Of a stretch of DNA of 64,000 nt, positions 32,034-42,503 are shown one piece after another. The translations under genes and the position numbers were made by a program. A model generated the notes under the pieces. The model was not told the origin of the DNA. It ran no database searches and saw only the letters and a list, made by a program, of their open reading frames with translations. Numbering within the stretch: the first letter of the stretch is position 1; every line of letters starts with the position of its first letter. Source of the stretch: Sycon ciliatum (Eukaryota; Porifera; Calcarea; Leucosolenida; Sycettidae); assembly GCF_964019385.1 (NCBI RefSeq), contig NC_088645.1, positions 45,423,729 to 45,487,728 on the forward strand, read 5' to 3'.

Positions 32034-34370
32034 TTACAGGTCATGCAGTGGATGGGCCACCGACGCAAAATGCGGAATAAACCGTCGATAGTATGACGCA
32101 AATCCGAGAAATGATTGTAGAGACTTAAGAGACGCTGGCTGCTTCCATTCCTGTACCGCTTTAACTTTTCCCGGGTCCGTGGAAATCCCCTTAGCCGAGA
32201 CTACATGCCCTAAGAAATGGACCTCGGCCAGCAGCAAATGGCACTTTCTAGGTTTTATCTTAAGCTTCGCTCGTCGTAATGCAGTTAGCACAGCCTCTAA
32301 ACGGCGCAAGTGCTCCGCGAATGTGCGAGAAAACACAATAACATCATCGAGATACACTAGACAGTAGAGGGGGGAAAGGCCCCGCAGCACGGCATGCATC
32401 ATCCGCTGGAACGTGGCAGGAGCATTGCAGAGGCCAAAGGGCATGCGGCGGAATTCAAATAGCCCCTGTGGAGTGATGAACGCCGTTTTCTGCTGATCCT
32501 TCCCCTCCACTGGCACCTGCCAGTAACCCGACTGTAGGTCTAACGTGGAAAAATACTGTGCCCCACCCAGCCTATCCAGGGTATCGTCAATCCTAGGCAA
32601 GGGGTACGAATCCTTGTGCGTGGCATCATTTAATTTACGGTAGTCGACACAGAACCTAATTGAACCATCTGTTTTTTGTACCAATACAATCGGACTAGCC
32701 CACGGGGACACGCTAGGGGATATTATACCCTTGTCTAACATTTTCTCGACCTCTTCGGCCACAATCTTGACCCTGGGAGGGGGGAGGCGTCTCGGCCCCT
32801 GACGAATTGGGCGTGTAGCGCCGGTGTCGATGCAATGAGTCAAGAGGGGGGTCTCTCCCACATCACAATCATCTACGGCTATGACATCATTAAAACCGTT
32901 CAGTAAACTGACCAGAGCTTGGCGTTGTTCCGCAGTGCCAGCAAACCGAGAGAGATCAAAGCGATCCGCTGGTGTTGAATCGGACGTCGCTGACTGCACG
33001 CCCACTGCCACACCCTCGTCTGTTGAGACATCCGGCCGAGGGTCCTCCACCGGTAGGAACTGCCCTAGATGCATACCACGCTCCAACCACACCGGCACAT
33101 CAGACACATTGGTTACACACAAGGGGACACTACCCGAAGGAGATACAGCGCACACAGCACGGGGTAGGGCATACCCCAAATCAGAATGAACAACAGCTTC
33201 TACCAGACCAATCATCTCGGGAGGGGCGTTGACTGCGCCCCGCAACAGCAATTGTGACCATGGGGGAATTTCCACAGCAGACACTAAGGAGATGGAGTAG
33301 CCCAGTTCCGGCGGAGCAGCAGGGGGGCAGACCCTGGGAGGGACCACCGGGGTAGGGGAATACACAGGCCACGTGATGCCACCCCGAACAATAAACGCAA
33401 TGATAAAACTAAAAGCTAACGCGAGTTTGCACACTAATATCAGCCGAGCTGAACCGCAAACACTTGCTATTAACAGCAACAGGGTCGAAAACCCAAACCA
33501 CAACGTGCTCTGCACGTCACCGCCGAACCTTGCGGCATGAACCGGAACTACATCCCCCCGTCCCCTAGACAATGGGACGGTGTTACCTGCTAACTTTAAA
33601 CGGGGTGACCCATCCAGGTGTAGCGAAAACCCATGGGCTGCCAAAATGTCGGCACCCAACAAACACTCCTCAGTTAACCCCGCGACAGCTAAAACACGGG
33701 CGGAAAACGAAATATTGCCAAACTTAAATGTCAGGGGTAAACAGCCCTTCATGTCAAGGGTACCCCCGCCTGCAGTGTACAGTGCCGACACACCCAACTC
33801 TGAAGCGGGTCGTAATAAATGCTCCGCATGCAATTTCTGCACTACCGCAAAATTCACCAAGGTAATGGCCGCACCCGTGTCGACCAGAAATGATACCACC
33901 GAGTTACACACATCAGTACTCAACTTACCGGGCGCGAAGAGACTGGTGCCAGCACGGTGGATGTAGAAGGGTACCGCCTCGGTGACGGCCGTGACAGCAC
34001 CCACCGGGAGGGCATCCGAGGACTCGACCGGAATAGACGGAGGGGAGGGCAGTGGAGCGGCAGGTGGAGTGCAGAGATGGGCCTCCGCCGGAGAATGCTC
34101 GAAGGCACATATGTCACACACATCACACGCATCAGACACAGAGGCAGCATTAGCAGGACATCCTACATCTGGGACCGTAACAATACCACCCTCAGGCGCC
34201 GGGGACAACAGGTCCGGACACTCGGGCGCAGCCGAAGCTGCCAAATTCTCGGTTTCCCCCAAAGACAAAGGGAGGAAAGGGTCACACAATTCCATGGTAT
34301 CATCGGTAAAGATCGGCAAAGCCACAGCAATACACTCCTCATCACATTCATCAGTTGGCTGTGGTTCCAT
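32034..34370 (-). CDS. pol: Gypsy pol, protease-RT part, ending at an in-frame stop
   Basis: 778 codons. Acidic Cys-rich N-terminus, then aspartic protease with VDTGAA (D164) and ALLGADIL-like flap region near 238. A strongly hydrophobic segment follows (about 290-328). RT comes next with VDYRKLND (575-582), STLDLQSGYWQVP motif A (608-620), FGLCNAPATFQRMM and YLDD (673-676). The frame stops with TAA at 32034-32036 right after the RT thumb, and the same frame continues open into RNase H. Gag is in a different frame, so a frameshift or separate initiation would be needed for pol. The stop is probably inactivating. Confidence 0.9.
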   Translation of the reverse strand: MEPQPTDECDEECIAVALPIFTDDTMELCDPFLPLSLGETENLAASAAPECPDLLSPAPEGGIVTVPDVGCPANAASVSDACDVCDICAFEHSPAEAHLCTPPAAPLPSPPSIPVESSDALPVGAVTAVTEAVPFYIHRAGTSLFAPGKLSTDVCNSVVSFLVDTGAAITLVNFAVVQKLHAEHLLRPASELGVSALYTAGGGTLDMKGCLPLTFKFGNISFSARVLAVAGLTEECLLGADILAAHGFSLHLDGSPRLKLAGNTVPLSRGRGDVVPVHAARFGGDVQSTLWFGFSTLLLLIASVCGSARLILVCKLALAFSFIIAFIVRGGITWPVYSPTPVVPPRVCPPAAPPELGYSISLVSAVEIPPWSQLLLRGAVNAPPEMIGLVEAVVHSDLGYALPRAVCAVSPSGSVPLCVTNVSDVPVWLERGMHLGQFLPVEDPRPDVSTDEGVAVGVQSATSDSTPADRFDLSRFAGTAEQRQALVSLLNGFNDVIAVDDCDVGETPLLTHCIDTGATRPIRQGPRRLPPPRVKIVAEEVEKMLDKGIISPSVSPWASPIVLVQKTDGSIRFCVDYRKLNDATHKDSYPLPRIDDTLDRLGGAQYFSTLDLQSGYWQVPVEGKDQQKTAFITPQGLFEFRRMPFGLCNAPATFQRMMHAVLRGLSPLYCLVYLDDVIVFSRTFAEHLRRLEAVLTALRRAKLKIKPRKCHLLLAEVHFLGHVVSAKGISTDPGKVKAVQEWKQPASLKSLQSFLGFASYYRRFIPHFASVAHPLHDL

Positions 34371-34408
34371 GGTCGAGGCGGCAGGAAGACCCGCACCAGC
34401 CGCCTCGC

Positions 34409-35272
34409 CTAGTTTAAATCCTGTTGAGGGTGGGGGAGCCTGCCCGACCCCTGTTGTGGCTTTTCGGGCGCTTGGCGCTTAGTGGAAAACGGTTGTCGGC
34501 GGCCTTGCGGCTGCGGCCGCCACTGCCGGCACTCGGCCCTAATATGCCCTAACTTCCCGCATTCATAACAACGGGGACCCTTACCCCTCTGGTAGGACCC
34601 CGGATCACCCCTGGTTTCACACAAAGTCTCCAGGAGACGGGTTTGGGTGGCGCACAATTTCTCGAGACTATGGAGCCGAGACTCTACCTCAGGTGCCGCG
34701 GCCGCTACGAAGACCGGCTCGCTAGCGGGGTGAAGCCTATCCTGAGTTTCCAGAACTACCGCTTTCTGGACCGCTTTCAGTAAGGTTGTTGGTTCGTGGT
34801 CCCCCACCCGTCGTCGCATTTCTGGGTCTAATGCATCAAGAAAAGCCCGGACTGAAACCGTGTCCGCAATGGTGGAGGGGGCCCCAGGGTAGGCTTTTGC
34901 CACTAAGACTTGGATGGCGTCCCCGAGTTCCGTTAGGGTTTCGCCCACCCGCCGTTTGCGAGCTTGGAGCTCGGTTTGGCGTAACAGTTCCTTCCCCTGG
35001 TCCCCAAACCTAGCCTGCAATGCCTGCTCAATGGTTCCTCTATCTCCGCGTTCGGTTGCGGTCAGGGACTGCAGCATCAAAGCAGCACCGCCGGTGAGGC
35101 TTTTACACAGGATAACCCGGGCCATTAGCTCGAGTTTTTGCCTTGACTCTGCATCCACTGTATCGTTTGGTTGCGCCACTGGAACATACCCATTAGCTTC
35201 TAGGCATAGCACAAAGTCGTTTAGGAAGGACTGCAGGTCCTCCCTTGATGAGCCCGCAAATGGCTTGGGCAT
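34409..35272 (-). CDS. gag: Gypsy Gag (capsid-nucleocapsid)
   Basis: 287 codons. The N-terminal two thirds resemble a Ty3/gypsy capsid fold, with MPKPFAGSSREDLQSFLNDF-like start and a helical retrotransposon-gag region. One CCHC zinc knuckle follows, CYECGKLGHIRAEC (C-X2-C-X4-H-X4-C) near residue 237, then a basic Gln/Arg-rich tail. It lies directly downstream of the primer site and 38 bp upstream of the pol Met. Expected to assemble the particle and bind element RNA. Confidence 0.88.
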   Translation of the reverse strand: MPKPFAGSSREDLQSFLNDFVLCLEANGYVPVAQPNDTVDAESRQKLELMARVILCKSLTGGAALMLQSLTATERGDRGTIEQALQARFGDQGKELLRQTELQARKRRVGETLTELGDAIQVLVAKAYPGAPSTIADTVSVRAFLDALDPEMRRRVGDHEPTTLLKAVQKAVVLETQDRLHPASEPVFVAAAAPEVESRLHSLEKLCATQTRLLETLCETRGDPGSYQRGKGPRCYECGKLGHIRAECRQWRPQPQGRRQPFSTKRQAPEKPQQGSGRLPHPQQDLN

Positions 35273-35791
35273 GAGCCACTAGCCCGCGCCCTCAACAGTG
35301 ACCTTACTCTGGGCTGGCTGAGACATAATGACTATACCAGTACGAGACCCTGATCAGGTGGTGTTACCAAACAGATTTATTTATTTTTTTTCAAAGTGTC
35401 AAACTATTTTTTTTTTTCCAAAAAAATGTCTAACAACACGGCATTCTGCAGGGCAAGTAGTTACAACGACACAAGATTTACGAAAGACAGATTGCACTGT
35501 TAAACCTACTGGCTGGAGCTACTGGAAAGTAGGCCTATAAAATTACGGTACATACGCTCAATGAACTATCGAAGGGACCACGGACCTAAGCCGGGACCCA
35601 ATACCATGCACGCTTGGACAAGAAACGACACACAAAGCAAACTAGCAAGACCGGGTGCTCACCTGAGGAGGCGCGCCAATGCGGGGCCTGGTCGTTCGTA
35701 GTACGTCATCGATACGGAGGTACGGCGAGGAGAAGAAGAATACGAGCTGACGGCGACGCGTCGACGAGCTTCAGGGTCGTGGATTCGATTT

Positions 35792-35802
35792 GTTGGGCGC
35801 CA
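35792..35802 (-). promoter_or_regulatory. Primer binding site, tRNA-Lys type
   Basis: Read on the minus strand, TGGCGCCCAAC starts two bases after the 5' LTR and matches the complement of the tRNA-Lys 3' end including CCA. Similarity to the tRNA continues further inward (35770-35790, TCAGGGTCGTGG.TTCGA on the plus strand), well beyond a normal 18-base site. Confidence 0.8.
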
Positions 35803-35804
35803 AA

Positions 35805-36413
35805 TGTCGTCAGTTTAATCCGACGAACTGCGGCTCTCCTCGCCACTCCACACAACAACCAAAAGACTCGTGCACACTGGGAGAGAGAGCGTTTTCTCGA
35901 ACTTGCTTTCAGTAAGGGGACTGGAGAACTGCGCTCCAACAAAACGGACAAGAGAATATATTATGGGGACGTGGAGAAAAGAGGGGAAAAAGTGGGGTGA
36001 GGGATACTAAAGAGGTGCCTGTGCAAAGTACAAGGCCTGAACAGGACGGGAGACAAAGACGAACGACGGGGAAATACGACGGACACAAGACGGCAACCAG
36101 ACAAATACAACGGAGACAAGACGAGAAAATGCGTATGCAACGGGGACGAGATGATAAATAATGCATACGGAGGGGACAGAAGACGGTGCAGCGGCATGTA
36201 CTAAGCATTCCAAGACGGCGCAGCGGCGTGTACCACGGGTCAGCAGCATGTACGACACAGAGACACATACGCAGCCACGTGTACGACAAAAGAGACACAA
36301 GCGCAGCCACATGTACGACAAAAGAGACACAAGCGCAGCCACATGTACGACAAGAGACACCCGCGCAGCCGCATGTACGACACAGAGCTACAAGCGCGAC
36401 CACATGTACAACA
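35805..36413 (-). repeat. 5' LTR of the gypsy element
   Basis: 609 bp, essentially identical to the LTR at 28452-29063 except for absence of ACA in CAAAGTACAACAAGG. Expected to hold promoter and polyadenylation signal; no TATA box was assigned. Confidence 0.93.
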
Positions 36414-36653
36414 CCTCTGTCTTGTCTGTATTCGTCTGGTCAGTCCGAACAGCTGACGGACTATTTGCGGGATCATCGGATCTATGCGCCCGCTTTCCGT
36501 CGTTGGCGATGTTGCACTCGTAATATTTTGGAAATTCACAGAATGTACATGATTGTACTGATGTAGTTACAATAATAATCGTTTAGCTGATAAGCCGATC
36601 GTTATGGTATCAGCTAAGCCACTAAGGAAAAAACCGTTATCGTTTCAGCACTA
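36414..36653. mobile_element. hAT-like MITE copy 3, right part
   Basis: Resumes with CCTCTGTCTTGTCTG, the duplicated target of the gypsy element, and ends TATCGTTTCAGCACTA as in the other copies. Confidence 0.75.
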
Positions 36654-36997
36654 ATAAAAACAGAGAGATCGTCATAACACAAGGAATTGTGTATTTTGTA
36701 AGTTTACATATGGTGAGCTACACTAATCGAATATTGCATGCTGGGCATTATCCACTTGAGCAGCGCCCAACTGATGACCTGCGTTTGAGCTGCACCTCAT
36801 TTTCACATGAAAGACTGGAATGTGATGTTATGGAAGAGTTTGCCATCACCGTACACTCATTACACTACATTAGATAATGTACAGGCAGATCTTGTGGTAT
36901 ACATGTCAAGTAATGTGAATCAAGAATAGAACACCTCCACAACACAATGTTGTATACCTGCACTTCATTGCACTGCTTACTGAAACAGTCAACTTAC

Positions 36998-37099
36998 CTT
37001 ATCCCTTGCGTTCGGGTCTACACCGCTGGATAGCAACAGCTCCACACTTCTGCCCGACTTGTCACTCTCCGCAGCATAATGTAGAGGCGTCTTTTGACA
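36998..37099 (-). CDS. Ankyrin-repeat exon J
   Basis: 102 bp, phase 0, with acceptor ACCTTCAG and donor GATAAG|GTAAGT. The final residues are Asp-Lys instead of Asp-Glu. It has TPLHYAAESDKSG and VELLLSSGVDPNARDK. Confidence 0.78.
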
Positions 37100-37265
37100 C
37101 TGAAGGTCGTCAACAAAAGCAAACAAGTTCAGGATCAGAAAAGATAAACAACACCACACTAGTAGCACTGAAAAAAAACATACTGCTTCAATATTCGAAT
37201 GTTCTGGATGCGAATGAAATAACCAACATTCTCTTCAGGGAGTGTTCCTGAAACAGTCAGCTTAC

Positions 37266-37367
37266 CTCATCCCTTGCATTTGTGTCCGCACCGCTGGATA
37301 GCAACAGCTCCACACTTTCGTCACCCTTGCCACTCTTGGCAGCATAATGTAGGGGCGTCTTTTGACA
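37266..37367 (-). CDS. Ankyrin-repeat exon K
   Basis: 102 bp, phase 0, GATGAG|GTAAGC donor. Reads KTPLHYAAKSGKGDES then VELLLSSGADTNARDE; Pro of DPN is Thr. It lies only 166 bp from exon J; the intervening unit is deleted, so this is the shortest intron of the array. Confidence 0.78.
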
Positions 37368-37961
37368 CTGAAGGTTGTAAACAAAAGCAAATAAGTTCAG
37401 TATCAGAAAAGATATACAATACTACACATACTAGTAGCACTGAAACAACACATACTGCTTCAATATTCGAATGTTCTAGATGTGAATAAAATAACAAACA
37501 TTCTCTTCAGGGAGTAGCCAAGATATCTTTCAAAGAGGCTCCCATCAATCTAGTGTCTCCATACCAAGTATCAAATCACTGTGGCGAAACGTTTCTTTTC
37601 AGCTCAGACTCATCTTGATAAAAACAGAGAGATCGTTATAAAACAAGGAATTGTGTATTTTGTAAGTTTACATATGGTGAGCTACACTAATCGAATATTG
37701 CATGCTGGGCATTATCCACTTGACCAGCGCCTAACTGATGACCTACGTTTGAGCTGCACCTCATTTTCACATGAAAGACAGGAATGTGACGTTATGGAAG
37801 AGTTTGCCATCACCGTACACTCATTACACTACATTAGATAATGTACAGGCAGATCTTGTGGTATACATGTCATGTAATGTGAATCAAGAATAGAACACCT
37901 CCACAACACAATGTCGTATGCCTGCACTTCATTGCACTGCTTACTGAACCAGTCAACTTAC

Positions 37962-38063
37962 CTCATCCCTTGCGTTTGGGTCAGCACCGCTGGATAGCAA
38001 GAGCTTCACACTTCTGCCCGAGTTGTCACTCTCCGCAGCATAATGTAGAGGCGTCTTTCGACA
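37962..38063 (-). CDS. Ankyrin-repeat exon L
   Basis: 102 bp, phase 0, CCTTCAG acceptor and GATGAG|GTAAGT donor. Reads CRKTPLHYAAESDNSG then VKLLLSSGADPNARDE, close to exon I. Confidence 0.8.
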
Positions 38064-38319
38064 CTGAAGGTTGTGAACAAAAGCAAATAAGTTCAGTATC
38101 AGAAAAGATATACAATACCACACTAGTAGCACTGAAACAAACATACTGCTTCAATATTCGAATGTTCTAGATGTGAATAAAATAACAAACATTCTCTTCA
38201 TGGAGTAGCCAAGATATCTTTCAAAGAAGCTCCCATCAATCTAGTTTCTCCATGCCAAGTATCAAATCACTGTGGGGAAACGCTTCTTTGCAGCTCACAC
38301 TCGTCTTGATAAAAAGTTC

Positions 38320-39217
38320 TAGTGCTGAAACGATTATATCGTTTACACCTTACTTACTCGATAAGAAATAGATCGAACGGTTATTTCGATTTTATCGGCT
38401 AAACGAGTAGAATGGTACTTACGCTCGGTACGATATTTCCCTCGTTTGGGAGCCGCACAAAGCGTGCATGCATCGAAAGTGTTGCGAGTACGACACGAAT
38501 ATGTACATGACTGTACACTTGCAACATCGATGTACGTGTAAAGTACAAGCGCGATCTGAGTAACATCGACGCGATCACCGTTACGTCGCCGTCTTTTGAG
38601 CTGACTACTTTTCTTACATACAGCATGCAGGACGTGCAGGCTCAGTATGAATCTACACTAGCTGCAGGGTCTGGAGTTCCCTCCATGTGCGAGTAGTCTT
38701 GAGCTAAAGACAGTAAAGTGGTCTTCAGTTTCATGTTTTCCGTTCTGTCGACGGTTCCCGAATCAGTTTGCTCGACGACGAGCTAGGCCTGGCGTCTGGG
38801 CCTATTTTGAGCATAGACAGGAAAAGCAACTAGTTACTTGTTGGTGCGTCTCAAGTCAACTCATCCGTCGAAATCCGCCGATCTGCACCCCTGGCCGGCT
38901 TCTCTGACTCGATCGTCAGAGTCAGCGAAGTCACGGGCGAAGGGCACCATCAGCTCTGGGGTTGCAACCAGTGAGGTGCCTCTGTCTTGTCTGTATTCGT
39001 CTGGTCAGTCCGAACAGCTGACGGACTATTTGCGGGATCATCGGATCTATGCGCCCGCTTTCCGTCGTTGGCGATGTTGGACTCGTAATTTTTTGGAAAT
39101 TCACAGAATGTGCATGATTGTACTGATGTAGTTACAATAATAATCGTTTAGCCGATAAGCCGATCGTTATGGTATCAGCTGACCCATTAAGGAAAAAACG
39201 GAATCGTTTCAGCAATA
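38320..39217. mobile_element. hAT-like MITE, copy 4
   Basis: Same termini and length (about 900 bp) as the other copies, in the same intron position upstream of the ankyrin exon. The right end is slightly decayed (TTTCAGCAATA). Confidence 0.65.
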
Positions 39218-39561
39218 ATAAAAACAGAGAGATCGTTATAAAACAAGGAATTGTGTATTTTGTAAGTTTACATATGGTGAGCTACACTAATCGAATATTG
39301 CATGCTGTACATCATCCACTTGACCAGCGCCTAACTGATGACCTGCGTTTGAGCTGCACCTCATTTCCACATGAAAGACCGGAATGTGACGTTATGGAAG
39401 AGTCTGCCATCACCGTACACTCATTACACTACATTAGATAATGGACAGGCAGGTATTGTGGTGTACATGTCATGTTATGTGAATCAAGAATAGAACAACT
39501 CCACAACAAAATGTCGTATGCCTGCACTTCATTGCACTGATTACTGAACCAGTCAACTTAC

Positions 39562-39663
39562 CTCATCCCTTGCGTTTGGGTCTGCACCGCTGGATAGCAA
39601 CAGCTCCACACTTCTACCAGAGAACCTGCTCTTCGCAGCATGATGTAGAGGTGTCTTTTGACG
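39562..39663 (-). CDS. Ankyrin-repeat exon M
   Basis: 102 bp, phase 0, CCTTCAG acceptor and GATGAG|GTAAGT donor. Reads RQKTPLHHAAKSRFSGRS then VELLLSSGADPNARDE. The foldback element lies just upstream in its intron. Confidence 0.78.
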
Positions 39664-39703
39664 CTGAAGGTTGTGAACAAATGAAATCGATAACATACAC
39701 ATA

Positions 39704-40182
39704 CCGTACTCACGAGATTAGAGCCCTCTCTTGAATAGTGCCCTCTCTTGAATAGTGTCCTCTCTTGAATAGTGCCCTCTCCTGAATAGTGCCCTCTCCT
39801 GAATAGTGCCTCTCCTCCCGGCCCGGGCTTGTAACCCAGAGCATGTGACACAGCGCATGTGCAAGTTTGGTATTCGTTTGCTAATGTAACGTTACTTGTC
39901 CATCTCATTGCACTGGTGATTTCGGGATCAAATCGCAGTTCTTGTTGCGGCTGAGTCGTGATAGTTTACAGTAAACTTCCGGGTCTGTTATTCTTTGCTT
40001 TCTTTGTTTTTTATGCTTGATGGGGTAAATGTACCAGCACTCAAAACATAGTGCCCTCTCTTGAATTGTGCCCTCTCTTGAATTGTGCCCTCTCTTGAAT
40101 AGTGCCCTCTCTTGAATAGTAGCCCATCTGTGAAGGACGTTGAAAAAACATTGCCTCAGGGGCACTAATCACGCGAGTACGG
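39704..40182. mobile_element. Foldback-type element with 17 bp subterminal repeats, copy 3
   Basis: Ends CCGTACTCACGAGATTAG and CTAATCACGCGAGTACGG, with short 17-mer arrays (about 5 and 4 units) around the conserved core. Confidence 0.75.
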
Positions 40183-40249
40183 AAAGTTCAGGATCAGAAA
40201 AGATATACAAAACCATACTAGTAGCACTGAAACAAACAAATTGCTTTAA

Positions 40250-41252
40250 CCCTTTGCCGGTCTAACTCAATGTATGTGAGGGGTGGTCACGCAAATACAT
40301 GTACACACAACCAGCAATAACTAAAGAACCATGTGATGCAGGTATGGGTAAACCATATATTTTCAAAATCTGTATGCCTGAACGCGTCCAGAAAATTCAA
40401 ATATGACTAGGTCCAGGCAAGGATAGGGCCCATGGTAGCCCTTCAAGTTGAGAGAAAATACAATTGCGAATGAAATACACGAATATCACAGCACGAAGGG
40501 CGTACCAAGTTCGTGATGGAGCTGAAGTCGTACGATAAACAATCAGGTAAGGGCTACGTCTTTACAAGAAATGTAGGCTCTCTACAATACCGCCATTGAA
40601 CACCAACACCTCGCCATCGGCGATACGCCAGCAGCAGCAATTCCCATTCCACTATATCGCAGTTTCCGTTTGTTCATCTCAGCGCTGCTCGCGTCAGATT
40701 CACTCTCGCTCAGATAAGTACTCAGGCGCGAGCTTACGCATGCCGTGATTCTCACGGCCAGGCGAATCAGCTGATCGCACCTGACGAGTCCTTGTGACAG
40801 TCGCTGTCGCCGTGTCGGCAGCAAGACGGCTTCCTCTCTGTTTGGAGAATTTTGTTTCTTCATTCGTGGACGATATATTTTTGAACTAGCAGGACTCAAC
40901 GGAGCTCTTTTTTTCAACACACTACACTGCAAAACCTCCCGGGAGATCCAGCCTGGACTGGTGATGTTACTGCTCTAAGAACGCTTGTCAAACACGGCCC
41001 CAAGATATGCACTCGCATTCTCGAAATGCGCGCATGGCGGATGGTCGTCTTTTCCAATTTCAACAAACTTCAGTCGATCGATACGGCAAAAATTTGTGAG
41101 CATTGTTGTTTTGTACATCATCAGAAAGCCTTGGACCTCAGCTACGCGTAGAGCGCCATTTTAGCTGTCTCCTAGCAACAAGACCCCAAAAAATGAGGGC
41201 CAAACGTACCGATACTATAGTATCGATTCGCTTATGGTAGACCGGTAAAGGG
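40250..41252. mobile_element. piggyBac-like MITE (1003 bp)
   Basis: Inserted at GCTTTAATAATCG of the sister introns, giving TTAA on the left (40246-40249) and TTCA, one mutation away, on the right. Ends are CCCTTTGCCGGTCTA and its inverse (TAGACCGGTAAAGGG). The interior shows no transposase. Confidence 0.85.
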
Positions 41253-41287
41253 TTCATAATCGTATGTTTTAGATATAAAAAGATTAA

Positions 41288-41888
41288 CCCTTTAAGAGCC
41301 GCCCCATACTTGAATGCGTCGTAAACGACGCATTCAAATGCAAAACTTCAAAAGATCGTAACTCAGTCTAATCTCGCTCAAATCCATCGATCGAAATATC
41401 CAGGGCGAAGAGAAAACTCTCACCTGTCGGGAGAAACAATCCGCGAAGCGCTGCGAGCAATGTATCGTGAGATAAATCACTCGTAAGTTGAGCCGCGATC
41501 GCGGCAATTTCAAAAGCGCGCAGTGCAACTTTAGTATTGAGATTTTTGAGACTTTTCGTCACGCTGGTTTACTCGAATTTGCACGGGTTTCACTGTTGAT
41601 ATTGTCAAGAGTACACAGCAAAAAACTGGAACTCCACGATCGAGTAGAATGAAATATCTGGAGCGGGACGCAATTGGACGCATTTGGGGCATTTTTCGTA
41701 CTGTCGCTGCGATCTAGCGCTGGATAGACGGTGTGCTGGCTATCATGATCGACCTCATTCTCTTCCTCTCGCGGAGACCGTTCCAGGAAGCCCTAGATTG
41801 TGAGGATTGAGTTAGTAGAACTGAAGCTATGATCCGAGGAACATGAAGAAATGCAGATTTTTGAAAATTTCCTGTGGCTCTTAAAGGG
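41288..41888. mobile_element. piggyBac-like MITE (601 bp)
   Basis: Perfect TTAA on both sides (41284-41287, 41889-41892). Ends are CCCTTTAAGAGCC and its exact inverse. A subterminal hairpin GAATGCGTCG-TAAA-CGACGCATTC lies 20 bp inside. It is inserted only 31 bp from the preceding MITE. The fragment at 969-1031 belongs to the same family. Confidence 0.9.
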
Positions 41889-42361
41889 TTAACAAACATT
41901 CTCTTCAGGGAGTAGCCAAGATCTCTTTCAAAGAGGCTCCCATCAATCTAGGTTCTCCATGCCAAGTATCAAATCACTGTGGGGAAACACATCTTTTAAG
42001 CTCACACTCGTCTTGATATAAGCAGAGAGATCGTTTTAAATCAAATAATTGTGGATTTTGTAAGTTTACATGTGGTGAGCTACACTAATCGAATATTGCA
42101 AGCTGTACATCATCCACTTGACACCAGCACGTAACTGATGACCTGCGTTTGAGCTGCACCTCATTTTCACATGAAAGACTGGAATGTGACGTTATGGAAG
42201 AGTTTGCCATCACCATACACTCATTACACTACATTAGATAATGTACAGGCAGGTATTGTGGTGTACATGTCAAGTAATGTGAATCAAGAATAGAACAACT
42301 CCACAACACAATGTCGTATGCCTGCACGTCATTGCACTGCTTACTGAAACAGTCAGCTTAC

Positions 42362-42463
42362 CTCATCCCTTGCGTTTGGGTCTGCACCGATGGATAGCAA
42401 CAGCTCCACACTTCTACCAGGGAACCAACTCGCCGCAGCATGATGTAGAGGTGTCGTTTGACA
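42362..42463 (-). CDS. Ankyrin-repeat exon N
   Basis: 102 bp, phase 0, CCTTCAG acceptor and GATGAG|GTAAGC donor. Reads CQTTPLHHAAASWFPGRS then VELLLSIGADPNARDE; the second Ser of SSGAD is Ile. Confidence 0.77.
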
Positions 42464-42503
42464 CTGAAGGTTGTGAACAAATGAAATTGATAACATACAC
42501 ATA

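Larger units (their letters stand above)
28452..36413 (-). mobile_element. Ty3/gypsy LTR retrotransposon
   Basis: A 7962 bp minus-strand element with LTRs of 612 and 609 bp starting TG and ending CA on the plus strand. It is flanked by the 4 bp duplication CCTC (28448-28451, 36414-36417). The uninterrupted target (GCCTCTGTCTTGTCTG) is visible in the other hAT-like MITE copies. Order from 5' (right): LTR, tRNA-Lys-type primer site, gag, protease-RT, RNase H-integrase, a GC-rich 3' segment, LTR. RT before integrase is the Ty3/gypsy order. The only LTR difference I saw is a 3 bp indel, so insertion is recent. One in-frame stop splits pol. Confidence 0.93.

Noticed and set aside
35770..35802. tRNA-Lys gene
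   Set aside because: Only the 3' part is present, the T-arm is incomplete, and a CCA end is encoded; it is a primer-site region of the LTR element.
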